The position numbers and the translations under genes were made by a program. Of a DNA stretch of 64,000 nucleotides, positions 9,343 through 16,801 are shown piece by piece. Origin of the DNA: Pedobacter psychrodurus. Its GTDB lineage: Bacteria; Bacteroidota; Bacteroidia; Sphingobacteriales; Sphingobacteriaceae. The notes under the pieces are model-generated. The model saw only the letters and a program-made list of their open reading frames with translations. It had not been told where the DNA came from and made no database searches. Positions within the stretch are counted from its first letter, which is position 1; the number at the start of each line of letters is the position of its first letter. The DNA lies in the NCBI RefSeq assembly GCF_004331735.1, contig NZ_SJSO01000005.1:124001-188000 (forward strand). Reading direction: 5' to 3'.

Positions 9343-9386
9343 CATTCCCGAAAGGGGAAGATGTTCAAACTTTAAAGAGAACAAAA

Positions 9387-9460
9387 GGAGTGGTAGTTCA
9401 GCTGGTTAGAATGCCTGCCTGTCACGCAGGAGGTCGCGGGTTCGAGTCCCGTCCATTCCG
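9387..9460 (+). tRNA. tRNA-Asp (GTC), copy 2, integration target of the island
   Basis: Identical over its 74 nt to copy 1. The last 23 nt plus the downstream terminator form the left 88-bp direct repeat (9438-9525) that recurs at 58239-58326. The tRNA therefore stays intact after integration, with its 3' end restored within attL. Confidence 0.96.
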
Positions 9461-9525
9461 CGAAAATAGTTTTAAATTTAACTAAAAGCCTGTAAATTAA
9501 ATGTTTACAGGCTTTTTCGTTTTCT
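9438..9525 (+). repeat. attL: left 88-bp direct repeat of the tRNA-Asp island
   Basis: The repeat runs from GGGTTCGAGTCCCG in the tRNA T-arm through the rho-independent terminator (AAAGCCTGTAAA...TTTACAGGCTTTTT) to TTTTCT. It recurs at 58239-58326 in the same orientation with one mismatch in the terminator loop. The tyrosine integrase starts 180 bp inside. Confidence 0.92.
9484..9518 (+). terminator. Terminator of tRNA-Asp copy 2
   Basis: The stem AAAGCCTGTAAA/TTTACAGGCTTT is followed by T's. It is part of the att repeat, so the same hairpin is present at the right end (about 58285-58318). Confidence 0.8.
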
Positions 9526-9561
9526 AGAACCACCAAATTATTCATTTTTTCGCAAGAAAAA

Positions 9562-9605
9562 GGTGAGCAATTCGGTGAGCACATTAAACGGTATAAATGC
9601 TCACC
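9562..9605. promoter_or_regulatory. Probable integrase arm-type sites, left end
   Basis: GGTGAGCA occurs at 9562-9569 and 9574-9581, and inverted as TGCTCACC at 9598-9605. The same 8-mer appears at the right end (58171-58178, with a one-mismatch copy at 58182-58189). Position just inside both att repeats, and the short spacing, fit arm sites of a tyrosine recombinase. The role is inferred. Confidence 0.6.
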
Positions 9606-9705
9606 AATTCTAGCTTAAACAGTTGTTTATAAGCTAGTTCAATCATTAAACATCTTGACTGTAAGTGACAGAATTAACAATTTTGTTTCACTTTAATCAT
9701 TTGTC

Positions 9706-10917
9706 ATGAGAACAAACATGAATCTGCTTTTCTATTTAAAAAAGCGCTCTACTTACAGAAACGGTCCAATAACCATTTACTTGCGGTTTACAGTTGACGG
9801 ACGACGGGCAGAAACCTCAACGGGAAAATCTTGCGATCCCAATCGCTGGAACGCACAGGCTGGGCGGGCCGCTGGTACCAAAGAAGATACCAGGGTTTTA
9901 AATGCTTATCTGGATAAGTTGCAGTCAAAGGCTCAAGAGCTTCACCAAGTAATGACGATAGCGAACGAAACCGTTACGGCAGAAACGGTTAAAAACCGTT
10001 TCATTGGCAAAGCGTTTCAATCAAGGACCCTGGTTGTCATATTTGAAGATCACAACGCAAAGATGAAGAGCCTCATCGGCAAAGAATTTGAAAAGAGTAC
10101 CCTTCAACGCTATGAGACCTGTCTGATGCATGTTAAAGAATTTATGCTGCTGAACTATAATGTTTCAGATATTCCTGTTGCAAAGATCAACTTCGCTTTC
10201 CTGATCGATTTTGAATATTATCTTCGAAGCGTCCGCAACTGCGGCAATAACTCTGCAATCAAATACATCAAAAACCTCGGCAAGATTGTACGGATATGCC
10301 TAGGTAACGGATGGATAACCGTTGACCCATATCTCAACTACAAACCGAAACAGAATACCGTACATCGTGAGGTACTCACTAAAGAAGAGCTAAGCCGCAT
10401 CAAAGAAAAGAAGTTCACTATGGAGAGGGTTGGTACAGTTAGGGATATGTTTGTTTTCAGTTGTTACACAGGGCTTGCTTATGTAGATGTATGTAAACTG
10501 AAGCGCTCTGAGTTGGTTAACGGCACTGATGGCAATCTATGGATATATACAAGCAGAAAGAAAACCGATACGCTTTCAAGGATTCCCGTGTTGCCAGCAG
10601 CTCTGTCCATAATTAAGGCTTATGAAAACCATCCCCAATGTATTGTCAAAGATACTTTGCTTCCAATGATGAGCAACCAGAAAATGAACGCGTATTTAAA
10701 AGAGATTGCAGACCTATGCGATATCAACAAGTTGCTGACTTTTCATATTGCAAGGCATACCTTTGCCACCACTATAACGCTTAACAACGGCGTACCGATA
10801 GAAAGTGTATCTAAGATGATGGGACACACCAGTATCAAAACAACACAGATTTATGCAAAGGTATTGGATCATAAGATTGGTTCTGATATGCAGAAAATTC
10901 TAGAAAAAGTAGAGTAA
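9706..10917 (+). CDS. Tyrosine site-specific recombinase (island integrase)
   Basis: A 403-residue Bacteroidota-type integrase. It has an N-terminal arm-binding domain (residues 1-100, starting MNLLFYLKKRS), a SAM-like core-binding domain (about 110-215) and a C-terminal catalytic domain. Visible catalytic elements are HIARHTFAT (H-x-x-R, about residues 346-354) and GHTSIKTTQIYAKV carrying the tyrosine nucleophile. Where many integrases have Arg in TGLR, this one reads TGLAYVDV, which is common in Bacteroidota relatives. Located next to attL at the tRNA-Asp, it most likely integrates and excises this island. A terminator follows at 10976-11012. Confidence 0.95.
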   Translation: MRTNMNLLFYLKKRSTYRNGPITIYLRFTVDGRRAETSTGKSCDPNRWNAQAGRAAGTKEDTRVLNAYLDKLQSKAQELHQVMTIANETVTAETVKNRFIGKAFQSRTLVVIFEDHNAKMKSLIGKEFEKSTLQRYETCLMHVKEFMLLNYNVSDIPVAKINFAFLIDFEYYLRSVRNCGNNSAIKYIKNLGKIVRICLGNGWITVDPYLNYKPKQNTVHREVLTKEELSRIKEKKFTMERVGTVRDMFVFSCYTGLAYVDVCKLKRSELVNGTDGNLWIYTSRKKTDTLSRIPVLPAALSIIKAYENHPQCIVKDTLLPMMSNQKMNAYLKEIADLCDINKLLTFHIARHTFATTITLNNGVPIESVSKMMGHTSIKTTQIYAKVLDHKIGSDMQKILEKVE

Positions 10918-10975
10918 GTCGAAACTTTAAACTATAAGGGATATTAATACGAGAATAATATTTTGAATTATTAGC

Positions 10976-11012
10976 AAAAAAAGGATGCGACACTCGCTGT
11001 CACATCCTTTTT
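10976..11012 (+). terminator. Terminator after the integrase gene
   Basis: The hairpin AAAAGGATG...CATCCTTTT has near-complementary inner bases (CGACACTCGCTGTCA) and is followed by T's, 58 bp after the integrase stop. The remaining spacer to 11236 has no visible gene. Confidence 0.75.
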
Positions 11013-11236
11013 ATCTAAATTAACGCTCTCAATCTATGATTGATGCAAGGCTCTCACCCCCTGCCTTCGCAATATGTGGATATTAATTTAAAATTGCAAT
11101 ATTACTCTCTAATTGTTTTTTGAAGCTATCAGGCATTTAATTTACGTACACTTTCGCCGATTAATAAATCATAAATAGGGTCATTAATTGAGAATTTATT
11201 CGCTACACCAAATAGTAAGGAAAAGGCCAAAATAGT

Positions 11237-11286
11237 TGTCTCAATAAATCGTATCATTAATCTATGTTTCGTATATTTATCAGACA
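11237..11286. promoter_or_regulatory. Putative recombinase binding region upstream of the serine recombinase
   Basis: TGTCTCAATAAAT (11237-11249) faces an inverted near-copy, TGTCTGATAAAT on the minus strand (11275-11286). The left arm is also the first copy of the motif that recurs between genes up to 28372. The half-site resembles the TGTCYGATA-like half-sites of Tn3/gamma-delta resolvases. It ends 10 bp before the recombinase ATG, so it may serve for both recombination and autoregulation. This is inference from symmetry and location. Confidence 0.5.
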
Positions 11287-11295
11287 AACGTTTTT

Positions 11296-11889
11296 ATGTA
11301 CATAGGTTACGCACGTGTTAGCACACAGGATCAAAATTTAGATTTACAAATTGATGCCTTGAATAAAGCTGGTTGTGAAATTATTTTCAAGGAAAAAATT
11401 TCGGGTAAGTCTAAAGAGCGCCCGGAGTTAATTAAATTATTTGAAAAGCTAAGGAAGGGTGATACTGTTGTTGTTTGGAAATTGGATAGACTAGGCAGAT
11501 CATTAAAGGATTTAATTGATTTAGTCATAAAAATGCAAACGCTAGATGTAAGCTTTTTAAGCGTTCAAGATAGCATCAATACAAATACGGCCACTGGTCG
11601 TTTTACCTTCAATATTTTTGCGTCGTTAGCAGAATTTGAGAGAGAAATAATAAGTGAGCGAACAAAGGCGGGTATTGTTTCAGCAAGAGCAAGAGGGCGT
11701 AAGGGAGGCCGCCCTGAGGGATATACAAAAGAAACAATAAGCAAAATTAAAGCAGTTAAGGTTCTATATGAAGCAAATGATGGAACGTCAGTCCAAGAAA
11801 TTGCGAATAGCTTGAAAATCAGCAGGGCAACCTGTTACAGATACCTTAAAGCTTATGATGGGCTAACAGAAAAACAAAAAAATAAATAA
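11296..11889 (+). CDS. Serine recombinase, resolvase/invertase family
   Basis: A 197-residue small serine recombinase with the nucleophile in YARVSTQDQNLDLQ (Ser9), the catalytic-core segment WKLDRLGRSLKDL (about 61-73), the E-helix region (about 100-140) and a C-terminal Hin-type helix-turn-helix (SVQEIANSLKISRATCYRYL). Its length is typical for Pin/Hin/Tn3-resolvase relatives. It is the first gene of the motif-punctuated array, with an inverted pair of motif-like half-sites directly upstream. A C-terminal relic of a close homologue lies at 25895-25999. I infer that it acts on the recurring motif, but no crossover site is proven. Confidence 0.92.
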   Translation: MYIGYARVSTQDQNLDLQIDALNKAGCEIIFKEKISGKSKERPELIKLFEKLRKGDTVVVWKLDRLGRSLKDLIDLVIKMQTLDVSFLSVQDSINTNTATGRFTFNIFASLAEFEREIISERTKAGIVSARARGRKGGRPEGYTKETISKIKAVKVLYEANDGTSVQEIANSLKISRATCYRYLKAYDGLTEKQKNK

Positions 11890-11938
11890 ACAGCCGAAAA
11901 AATTGAAAAGAAGGTCTACGGAAAATTTAATTTAATAG

Positions 11939-12700
11939 ATGAACGAGATATATAAAATAATTACAACCTCATTGACTACAAGTGCTATTGTTTTAGGTGC
12001 AGCTGCACTTTTGAAAGAATACCTTTTCGCATACTCTGGCGAAAAAGCGAAGAACTTAGCGCAGAAGGAAGATATTGAAGAACTTACAGATAAAGTGCAA
12101 AAAATTATTTCGATTTATGTTCAACAGAATAATGCTCTTGAACAAAAAATTTCACAAATGTATTCATTCCAAAATACGCACAGAATTGAGGAGAGGACCG
12201 CGATTATTGAATTTTATGAGAGCTATGTACACTGGATGTATACCATTCTTGAAATCCCTATTGATTATTACAATCAATCTAATTTGCATATTTTAGCGGA
12301 GAAGAAAAAGGAACTAGATGAATATTTTTTACTTGTAAATAAAGCATCTGCCAAATTTATTCTTTTAGTAAAGAATACAGATTTGATGGATCTGCATACT
12401 ACTATGATTGTAGAACTTATTAACTTTAAAGGCTGGACAGATGCTAAATTATTGAATTTACAGTTTGATATGGAAAGGTGGAATACGATTACGGAAAAAT
12501 TTTCTCAGTTGATTAAAAATCTTGATAAAAACAGGGAAGAGGCAAAACTGGTTTCTGAAGAAGAAACTGGATTGATGGAGAGGCTTAATTCCAATAGGAT
12601 AAGTTATAAGATGGGAAAAGTGAAAGAATTTCATAAGTGCCGGGAACAAGCGCATAGTTTTGCCCAAAAAGCCAAAGACTATTTAACTTCAATTAATTAA
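11939..12700 (+). CDS. Hypothetical membrane-anchored coiled-coil protein
   Basis: A 253-residue protein with one N-terminal hydrophobic segment (about residues 9-30, TTSLTTSAIVLGAAALLKEYLF) followed by a long, charged, helical region likely to form coiled coils. No enzymatic motif is recognised. The gene follows the serine recombinase by 49 bp with no boundary motif between them, so the two seem to form the first unit. Its short N-terminal anchor and cytoplasmic helical body resemble small effector or sensor proteins found in defence islands, but that is only an analogy. Confidence 0.65.
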   Translation: MNEIYKIITTSLTTSAIVLGAAALLKEYLFAYSGEKAKNLAQKEDIEELTDKVQKIISIYVQQNNALEQKISQMYSFQNTHRIEERTAIIEFYESYVHWMYTILEIPIDYYNQSNLHILAEKKKELDEYFLLVNKASAKFILLVKNTDLMDLHTTMIVELINFKGWTDAKLLNLQFDMERWNTITEKFSQLIKNLDKNREEAKLVSEEETGLMERLNSNRISYKMGKVKEFHKCREQAHSFAQKAKDYLTSIN

Positions 12701-12758
12701 GAGAAAATATTCTGATAAAATCTCTCAAAAAGAAAAACTAAATAAATGATTACCCTTT

Positions 12759-13433
12759 ATGCAAGCCTCTATAAATGAATTCTTAACAACGGAATTTAAT
12801 AATTCTATTGATAAAAATTATAAAGTACTTAGCAAGTATTTTGAAACAAAACACTCCCATTTCATAGAGCTTACTTCATTGATAAATGAAAACCTAAAAT
12901 GTTTAATTTTAGATCTTCACCAGGCAAGCATATTTTCTACAAATCATCTTCTGGAAAGAGTTATGAAATTGGTATTAATAAAGAAATATACCATAGGTAT
13001 TAACTATTCACAGCCCGAACTTTATAACCAAAAGACAGAAGAAGCAATAAAAAAATATGATGCAGAAAAGCTTTTTAATACTTTATTATTTGCGAAGAAT
13101 GAAAAGTTAATAACAGAACAAGAATACAAGATACTTAATGAACTTAGAGATAAGGTAAGAAACCCGTATTCCCACGCTGAAACAAAAAAAATTATTGCTG
13201 ATGCTCCGCCTAAGTTTAAAGGGTATATGTTCAACATCAACGATGTCAAAGAGCAGCTAATGCAAGGGAAACCAATAAATGCTGGAATAAAAACAGAAAT
13301 TACAACTCTTTCATCGACGTTTTCGCAGCTTTACCAAGAAAACTTCTCAAAAGATTTAGCATTAGATTATTTTCGAACCGTATTTGAAATTCTAATAAAG
13401 CTAGACCAAAGATTAAATAGATTATCTCATTAA
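12759..13433 (+). CDS. HEPN-like protein, candidate RNase
   Basis: A 224-residue, mostly helical protein. The motif LRDKVRNPYSHA (about residues 130-140) contains R-N-x3-H, the R-x4-6-H signature of HEPN RNases, set after a helix as in abortive-infection HEPN proteins. No partner nucleotidyltransferase is adjacent. A boundary-motif copy lies 20 bp before the start (12721-12738). HEPN proteins often cleave cellular RNA on phage infection, so a defence role is plausible. Assignment rests on one short motif. Confidence 0.6.
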   Translation: MQASINEFLTTEFNNSIDKNYKVLSKYFETKHSHFIELTSLINENLKCLILDLHQASIFSTNHLLERVMKLVLIKKYTIGINYSQPELYNQKTEEAIKKYDAEKLFNTLLFAKNEKLITEQEYKILNELRDKVRNPYSHAETKKIIADAPPKFKGYMFNINDVKEQLMQGKPINAGIKTEITTLSSTFSQLYQENFSKDLALDYFRTVFEILIKLDQRLNRLSH

Positions 13434-13528
13434 ACGAATGATTTTATAAATTCTAAGCAGTGCGATATTTAATTGTTAACTTAGAAACAATAAGTTTATC
13501 AATACAAGAGCCTTTAAACAAAAATGTA

Positions 13529-13948
13529 ATGCGTGAGTATAAATATTTTAAAATATTAGATGATATACTAACCCATTTTAATGCAGGTAACTTATCTATA
13601 AAAGAAATAACTGTCTATTGGGTAGGTTTGAATGTTGATTTTCCATTAGATCCTTTCTTAGATAAATTGATTAAAGATGGTTATATATCGCAACACGCTA
13701 ACCAAAGATATTTTATCACCCTAGATGGTTCTTTACTACTGGAATCTGGTGGTTATGTTTCAAAAGAGAAATCAAAAGAATCACTAGCGGAACGAGTTGA
13801 AAAGAATGAAACTAGGGTTAGGAGAGCCACAATTTGGGCTGCCGTAGTTGGAGGATTACTATTGATTTGGGAAATAGTCAGCTTTTTCTTGTCAAAATCA
13901 TTTATTGAAATGATACAAAACAATATAAACAACTTTTTTAATTTATAA
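13529..13948 (+). CDS. Hypothetical tail-anchored protein with winged-helix-like N-terminus
   Basis: About 139 residues from the ATG at 13529. A GTG at 13460 would add 23 residues, but they look non-conserved and GTG starts are rare here. Residues 1-80 contain a helix-helix-strand pattern (LDKLIKDGYISQHANQRYFITLDG) like a winged helix. Near the C-terminus is one strong membrane segment (TIWAAVVGGLLLIWEIVSFFL). The gene follows the HEPN-like gene with no boundary motif, so the two may form a two-gene unit. A membrane-tethered partner for the HEPN protein is a guess. Confidence 0.55.
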   Translation: MREYKYFKILDDILTHFNAGNLSIKEITVYWVGLNVDFPLDPFLDKLIKDGYISQHANQRYFITLDGSLLLESGGYVSKEKSKESLAERVEKNETRVRRATIWAAVVGGLLLIWEIVSFFLSKSFIEMIQNNINNFFNL

Positions 13949-14094
13949 GAATTTGGGCTCCCGATAGTTAATCTTTTAGTAAAATAACTGTCTCATAAAA
14001 CGAAACTTAATGTTCGATAAAGTGAATGCAATTAAAATAAGTTGGCGAATTTTACCATTTTAGCTAATTAATAATATTAAGCACAATTATTTCT

Positions 14095-14784
14095 ATGCTC
14101 TCTCAACAAAATAAAACCAAGATTTTCTCTCCAAAATATATATATTCTAGCTTACTAATTTTAATCTTAGGAAAGTTCCTTAGCAATATTATAATTAATC
14201 TCAACCAAAACAGTCCCGAAAACTATAAAGATTTGTTAATCTTGTTAACTGTAATTTTATGGGTTTTCTTGCCTGTCTATATTCTTTATAAAGGTGTCAA
14301 CAGACTGTATGATTTCAAAGCTATTAACCGTCTCCTACCTTATGTAGTTGCTGCTTTCTTCATTTCTTTTATTCCAGAAATATTTCTAAGCAAAACACGT
14401 ATGTTCGACAACTACATAGGAACGCAAATTGTATACGGGTGTAATTCTGGCGATGGAGATATACAATATGTGGGACATTCAGGAATAGCCTATAAATTAG
14501 TAGAAATTGATCAGGTTAAACGTGAAATTCTTGTTGATGGACATTGTTTGAAGGAAGATGAAGGTTTTATGTTTTGGCAAACGGCACTTGCAGAAGGGTA
14601 TCTACCGAACACTAACGTTCCTCTATCAAAGTTTTATTCCTTTACTACTTTCATCGAAATTGCATTTACCGTAGGGCCAATTTATGTCATTGAAAATCTC
14701 ATGAAAATGCTTGTATTTAATTTACCTATCTTCTTACTATTATTACTCTTAAGATTGGTGTCTAACAAAAAAATAATGCTTTAA
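14095..14784 (+). CDS. Hypothetical integral membrane protein
   Basis: A 229-residue protein with about four hydrophobic segments (around residues 15-37, 49-66, 78-94 and 200-222) and a soluble loop of about 100 residues between the third and fourth. That loop contains paired cysteines (YGCNSGDGD, GHCLKED). I do not recognise a family. It is preceded by a well-matched boundary motif (13989-14006), and the next motifs follow at 14835, so it forms a single-gene unit. Confidence 0.65.
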   Translation: MLSQQNKTKIFSPKYIYSSLLILILGKFLSNIIINLNQNSPENYKDLLILLTVILWVFLPVYILYKGVNRLYDFKAINRLLPYVVAAFFISFIPEIFLSKTRMFDNYIGTQIVYGCNSGDGDIQYVGHSGIAYKLVEIDQVKREILVDGHCLKEDEGFMFWQTALAEGYLPNTNVPLSKFYSFTTFIEIAFTVGPIYVIENLMKMLVFNLPIFLLLLLLRLVSNKKIML

Positions 14785-15291
14785 TAGAGCAGAATCATTA
14801 TGGTAACGAAATGATACGATAAAAAGAAAAGAAGTGCCTCAAAAAATGAACGATAGATTGTATCTATTTGTAAAAAATAGCTAAAATAAAATCTCAATAA
14901 ATGATACAGCACTATTAATGTGAAAAATTTCATTTTTTCTATCGGAATATCCAATCAGCTGTTATTGCAGAAACAAATGAAGCAATCGCCAAAATATGGC
15001 CATATTTTTTACCTATAATTAAGCACATAAAACTAACCTATACCCTTTATGAATGACGGCACATGGAAATATATTGAATACCCAGAAGAAATCTTCACAT
15101 CTACCTCGCATCTAAATATTGAATGCTGGATTTTAATATAATCAAGCATGGGATGGTTGGTTACGTTTCAAAATAAAAGGCTTACTCTATGTCGAATTAT
15201 ACCTCAATTTGTTAACAAACAACTAGCAACTGTTAAAACATTCCTGAAAACTCTTCCCTATCTTAGCCCTTGTAATCAATAGGTTAACCGC
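14785..15291. other. Spacer with two boundary motifs and possible gene debris
   Basis: Motif copies at 14835-14852 and 14892-14907 lie only about 57 bp apart with no gene between them. A 30-codon frame at 15049-15141 (starting MNDGTWKYIEYPEE) may be the stub of a lost cassette gene. Nothing else is recognisable. Confidence 0.5.
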
Positions 15292-16728
15292 ATGAATAAA
15301 AACAATACAGTCGGCAGGGGAAATGCATTTGAAAAGAAAGGATTTCAGTTACTAAAATCAGCATTTGAAGATGGACGTTTTGGTGTACTGCCAAAGTGCT
15401 GCAAGTTCAGGTTGAAACCCCATTATAAATCTAAAATATTGGGCGGATGGATCGAATTTGACATGAGCGTTGAAGTGCGGCTAAACCCCAAAGAAAAACC
15501 AATTATGATTTTTTTGGTGGAACTGAAGGATTATCAGACCACCATACCTGGAAATGATGTCGGTGAATTTATTCAGAATATGCAGTCCATTGGCGGATGG
15601 AATCTTCATCCCATATTCATTAGCACGACCAATCTTCAGCCAAAAGCTGAAAAATTGGTTAAAGCACATAAGATTGTCTGGATCAAAGTTGACGAAGACA
15701 GCCACAATACCAAAATCTATAGTTCAAGAAAGCGCAAAAATTCACTGATCGATACTGATTTTGCCCAGATTGCAGCCCAATTGGAAAAGCTGAGCTTCCT
15801 GAACGAATTAAGCAGTCTAGGCATCCATCAACATATGGAAGACATCGACTGGCCGGAATTAATTGAAAGGTTTATCCGTCACGCATTAATGGGTAATCTT
15901 TCCGGTAAAGCCACGGAAAGCTCCGAAATTACAGGCGTAGAACGTTTATCTGGGGAGTTACTTGAAAGAATGGCCGAAAATCTGCTGGACGACTTCAATC
16001 CAAACATACGCAACCACCACCTTGGTGTGAATGCGGAAAGCTTTATAGACTACCTTAAAGCAAAACATCAGCTTGACATATCCATTGAAGCCATCGAACA
16101 GCCTAAGAACCGTGAGATACTGGGCATGTGCATGGCTAAGGAAAAGAAAATCATTATTGATTCCAGCCTTCAAGGCACAGACCGTTTTGCCTTTGTACTG
16201 GCGCATGAAGTCGCTCATTACTTTCTCCACGGTCATCTTTCCATGGAACAATTTGTTTATGACAGCCAATCGGATTCCATCTATGACCCAATTATGGGGA
16301 AACATGTATTGGTCAATGACCGTAACTGGATAGAGTGGCAGGCAAACAAATTTGCTGCATGCTTGATGATGCCGCAATTAAACACTGTCGTGCGGTTGAT
16401 CGATTGCCAAAGTAAAAGAGAAAGGCGTAGACCAAACCATGTACACGTCAACAATGATGCGGAGAACTGGACTAATTTTCTTTTGACTATTGACCATTTA
16501 AGTAAATATTTCGGAGTAAGCCATAGGGTCATGGAATACCGCCTTGCTGATATGGGTTTATTAACCTATGGTCCAAGTTTCAGGAGACCTAACCGGATTT
16601 CCAATGAAGTCAGCGTACATGCCAAGCCAATCGGGCAAATCATGCTCAGGGCTTTGAACCAGATGGAAATCAACTACCTGCAACCGATTCAGCCCAAAAA
16701 GGAATTTGAAGATGATCCGCCATTTTAA
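15292..16728 (+). CDS. PD-(D/E)XK nuclease-like domain fused to ImmA/IrrE-type metallopeptidase
   Basis: A 478-residue two-domain protein. Residues about 1-150 look like a restriction-endonuclease-fold domain: an early Glu (NAFEKKGFQLL), Asp in IEFDMSVEV (about 54) and FLVELKDY (E-x-K, about 75), the PD-(D/E)XK order. Residues about 230-400 form an ImmA/IrrE peptidase domain with the zinc motif AHEVAHYFLHGH (HEVAH about 305-309) and a downstream WEANKF-like element (WQANKFAACLMMP). ImmA/IrrE peptidases cleave repressors on a stress signal, so one may imagine damage-sensing coupled to DNA cleavage. It is a lone gene between boundary motifs. Confidence 0.75.
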   Translation: MNKNNTVGRGNAFEKKGFQLLKSAFEDGRFGVLPKCCKFRLKPHYKSKILGGWIEFDMSVEVRLNPKEKPIMIFLVELKDYQTTIPGNDVGEFIQNMQSIGGWNLHPIFISTTNLQPKAEKLVKAHKIVWIKVDEDSHNTKIYSSRKRKNSLIDTDFAQIAAQLEKLSFLNELSSLGIHQHMEDIDWPELIERFIRHALMGNLSGKATESSEITGVERLSGELLERMAENLLDDFNPNIRNHHLGVNAESFIDYLKAKHQLDISIEAIEQPKNREILGMCMAKEKKIIIDSSLQGTDRFAFVLAHEVAHYFLHGHLSMEQFVYDSQSDSIYDPIMGKHVLVNDRNWIEWQANKFAACLMMPQLNTVVRLIDCQSKRERRRPNHVHVNNDAENWTNFLLTIDHLSKYFGVSHRVMEYRLADMGLLTYGPSFRRPNRISNEVSVHAKPIGQIMLRALNQMEINYLQPIQPKKEFEDDPPF

Positions 16729-16801
16729 TAAAAGGATAATAAAATCAAGTTGTCTCACAAAACGAATATAATTAACAACTTTAACCTATTTTATCGGTGC
16801 C

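Noticed and set aside
9372..9584. 70-codon minus-strand frame over the second tRNA
   Set aside because: It is antisense to the tRNA and terminator; the frame is open only by chance.
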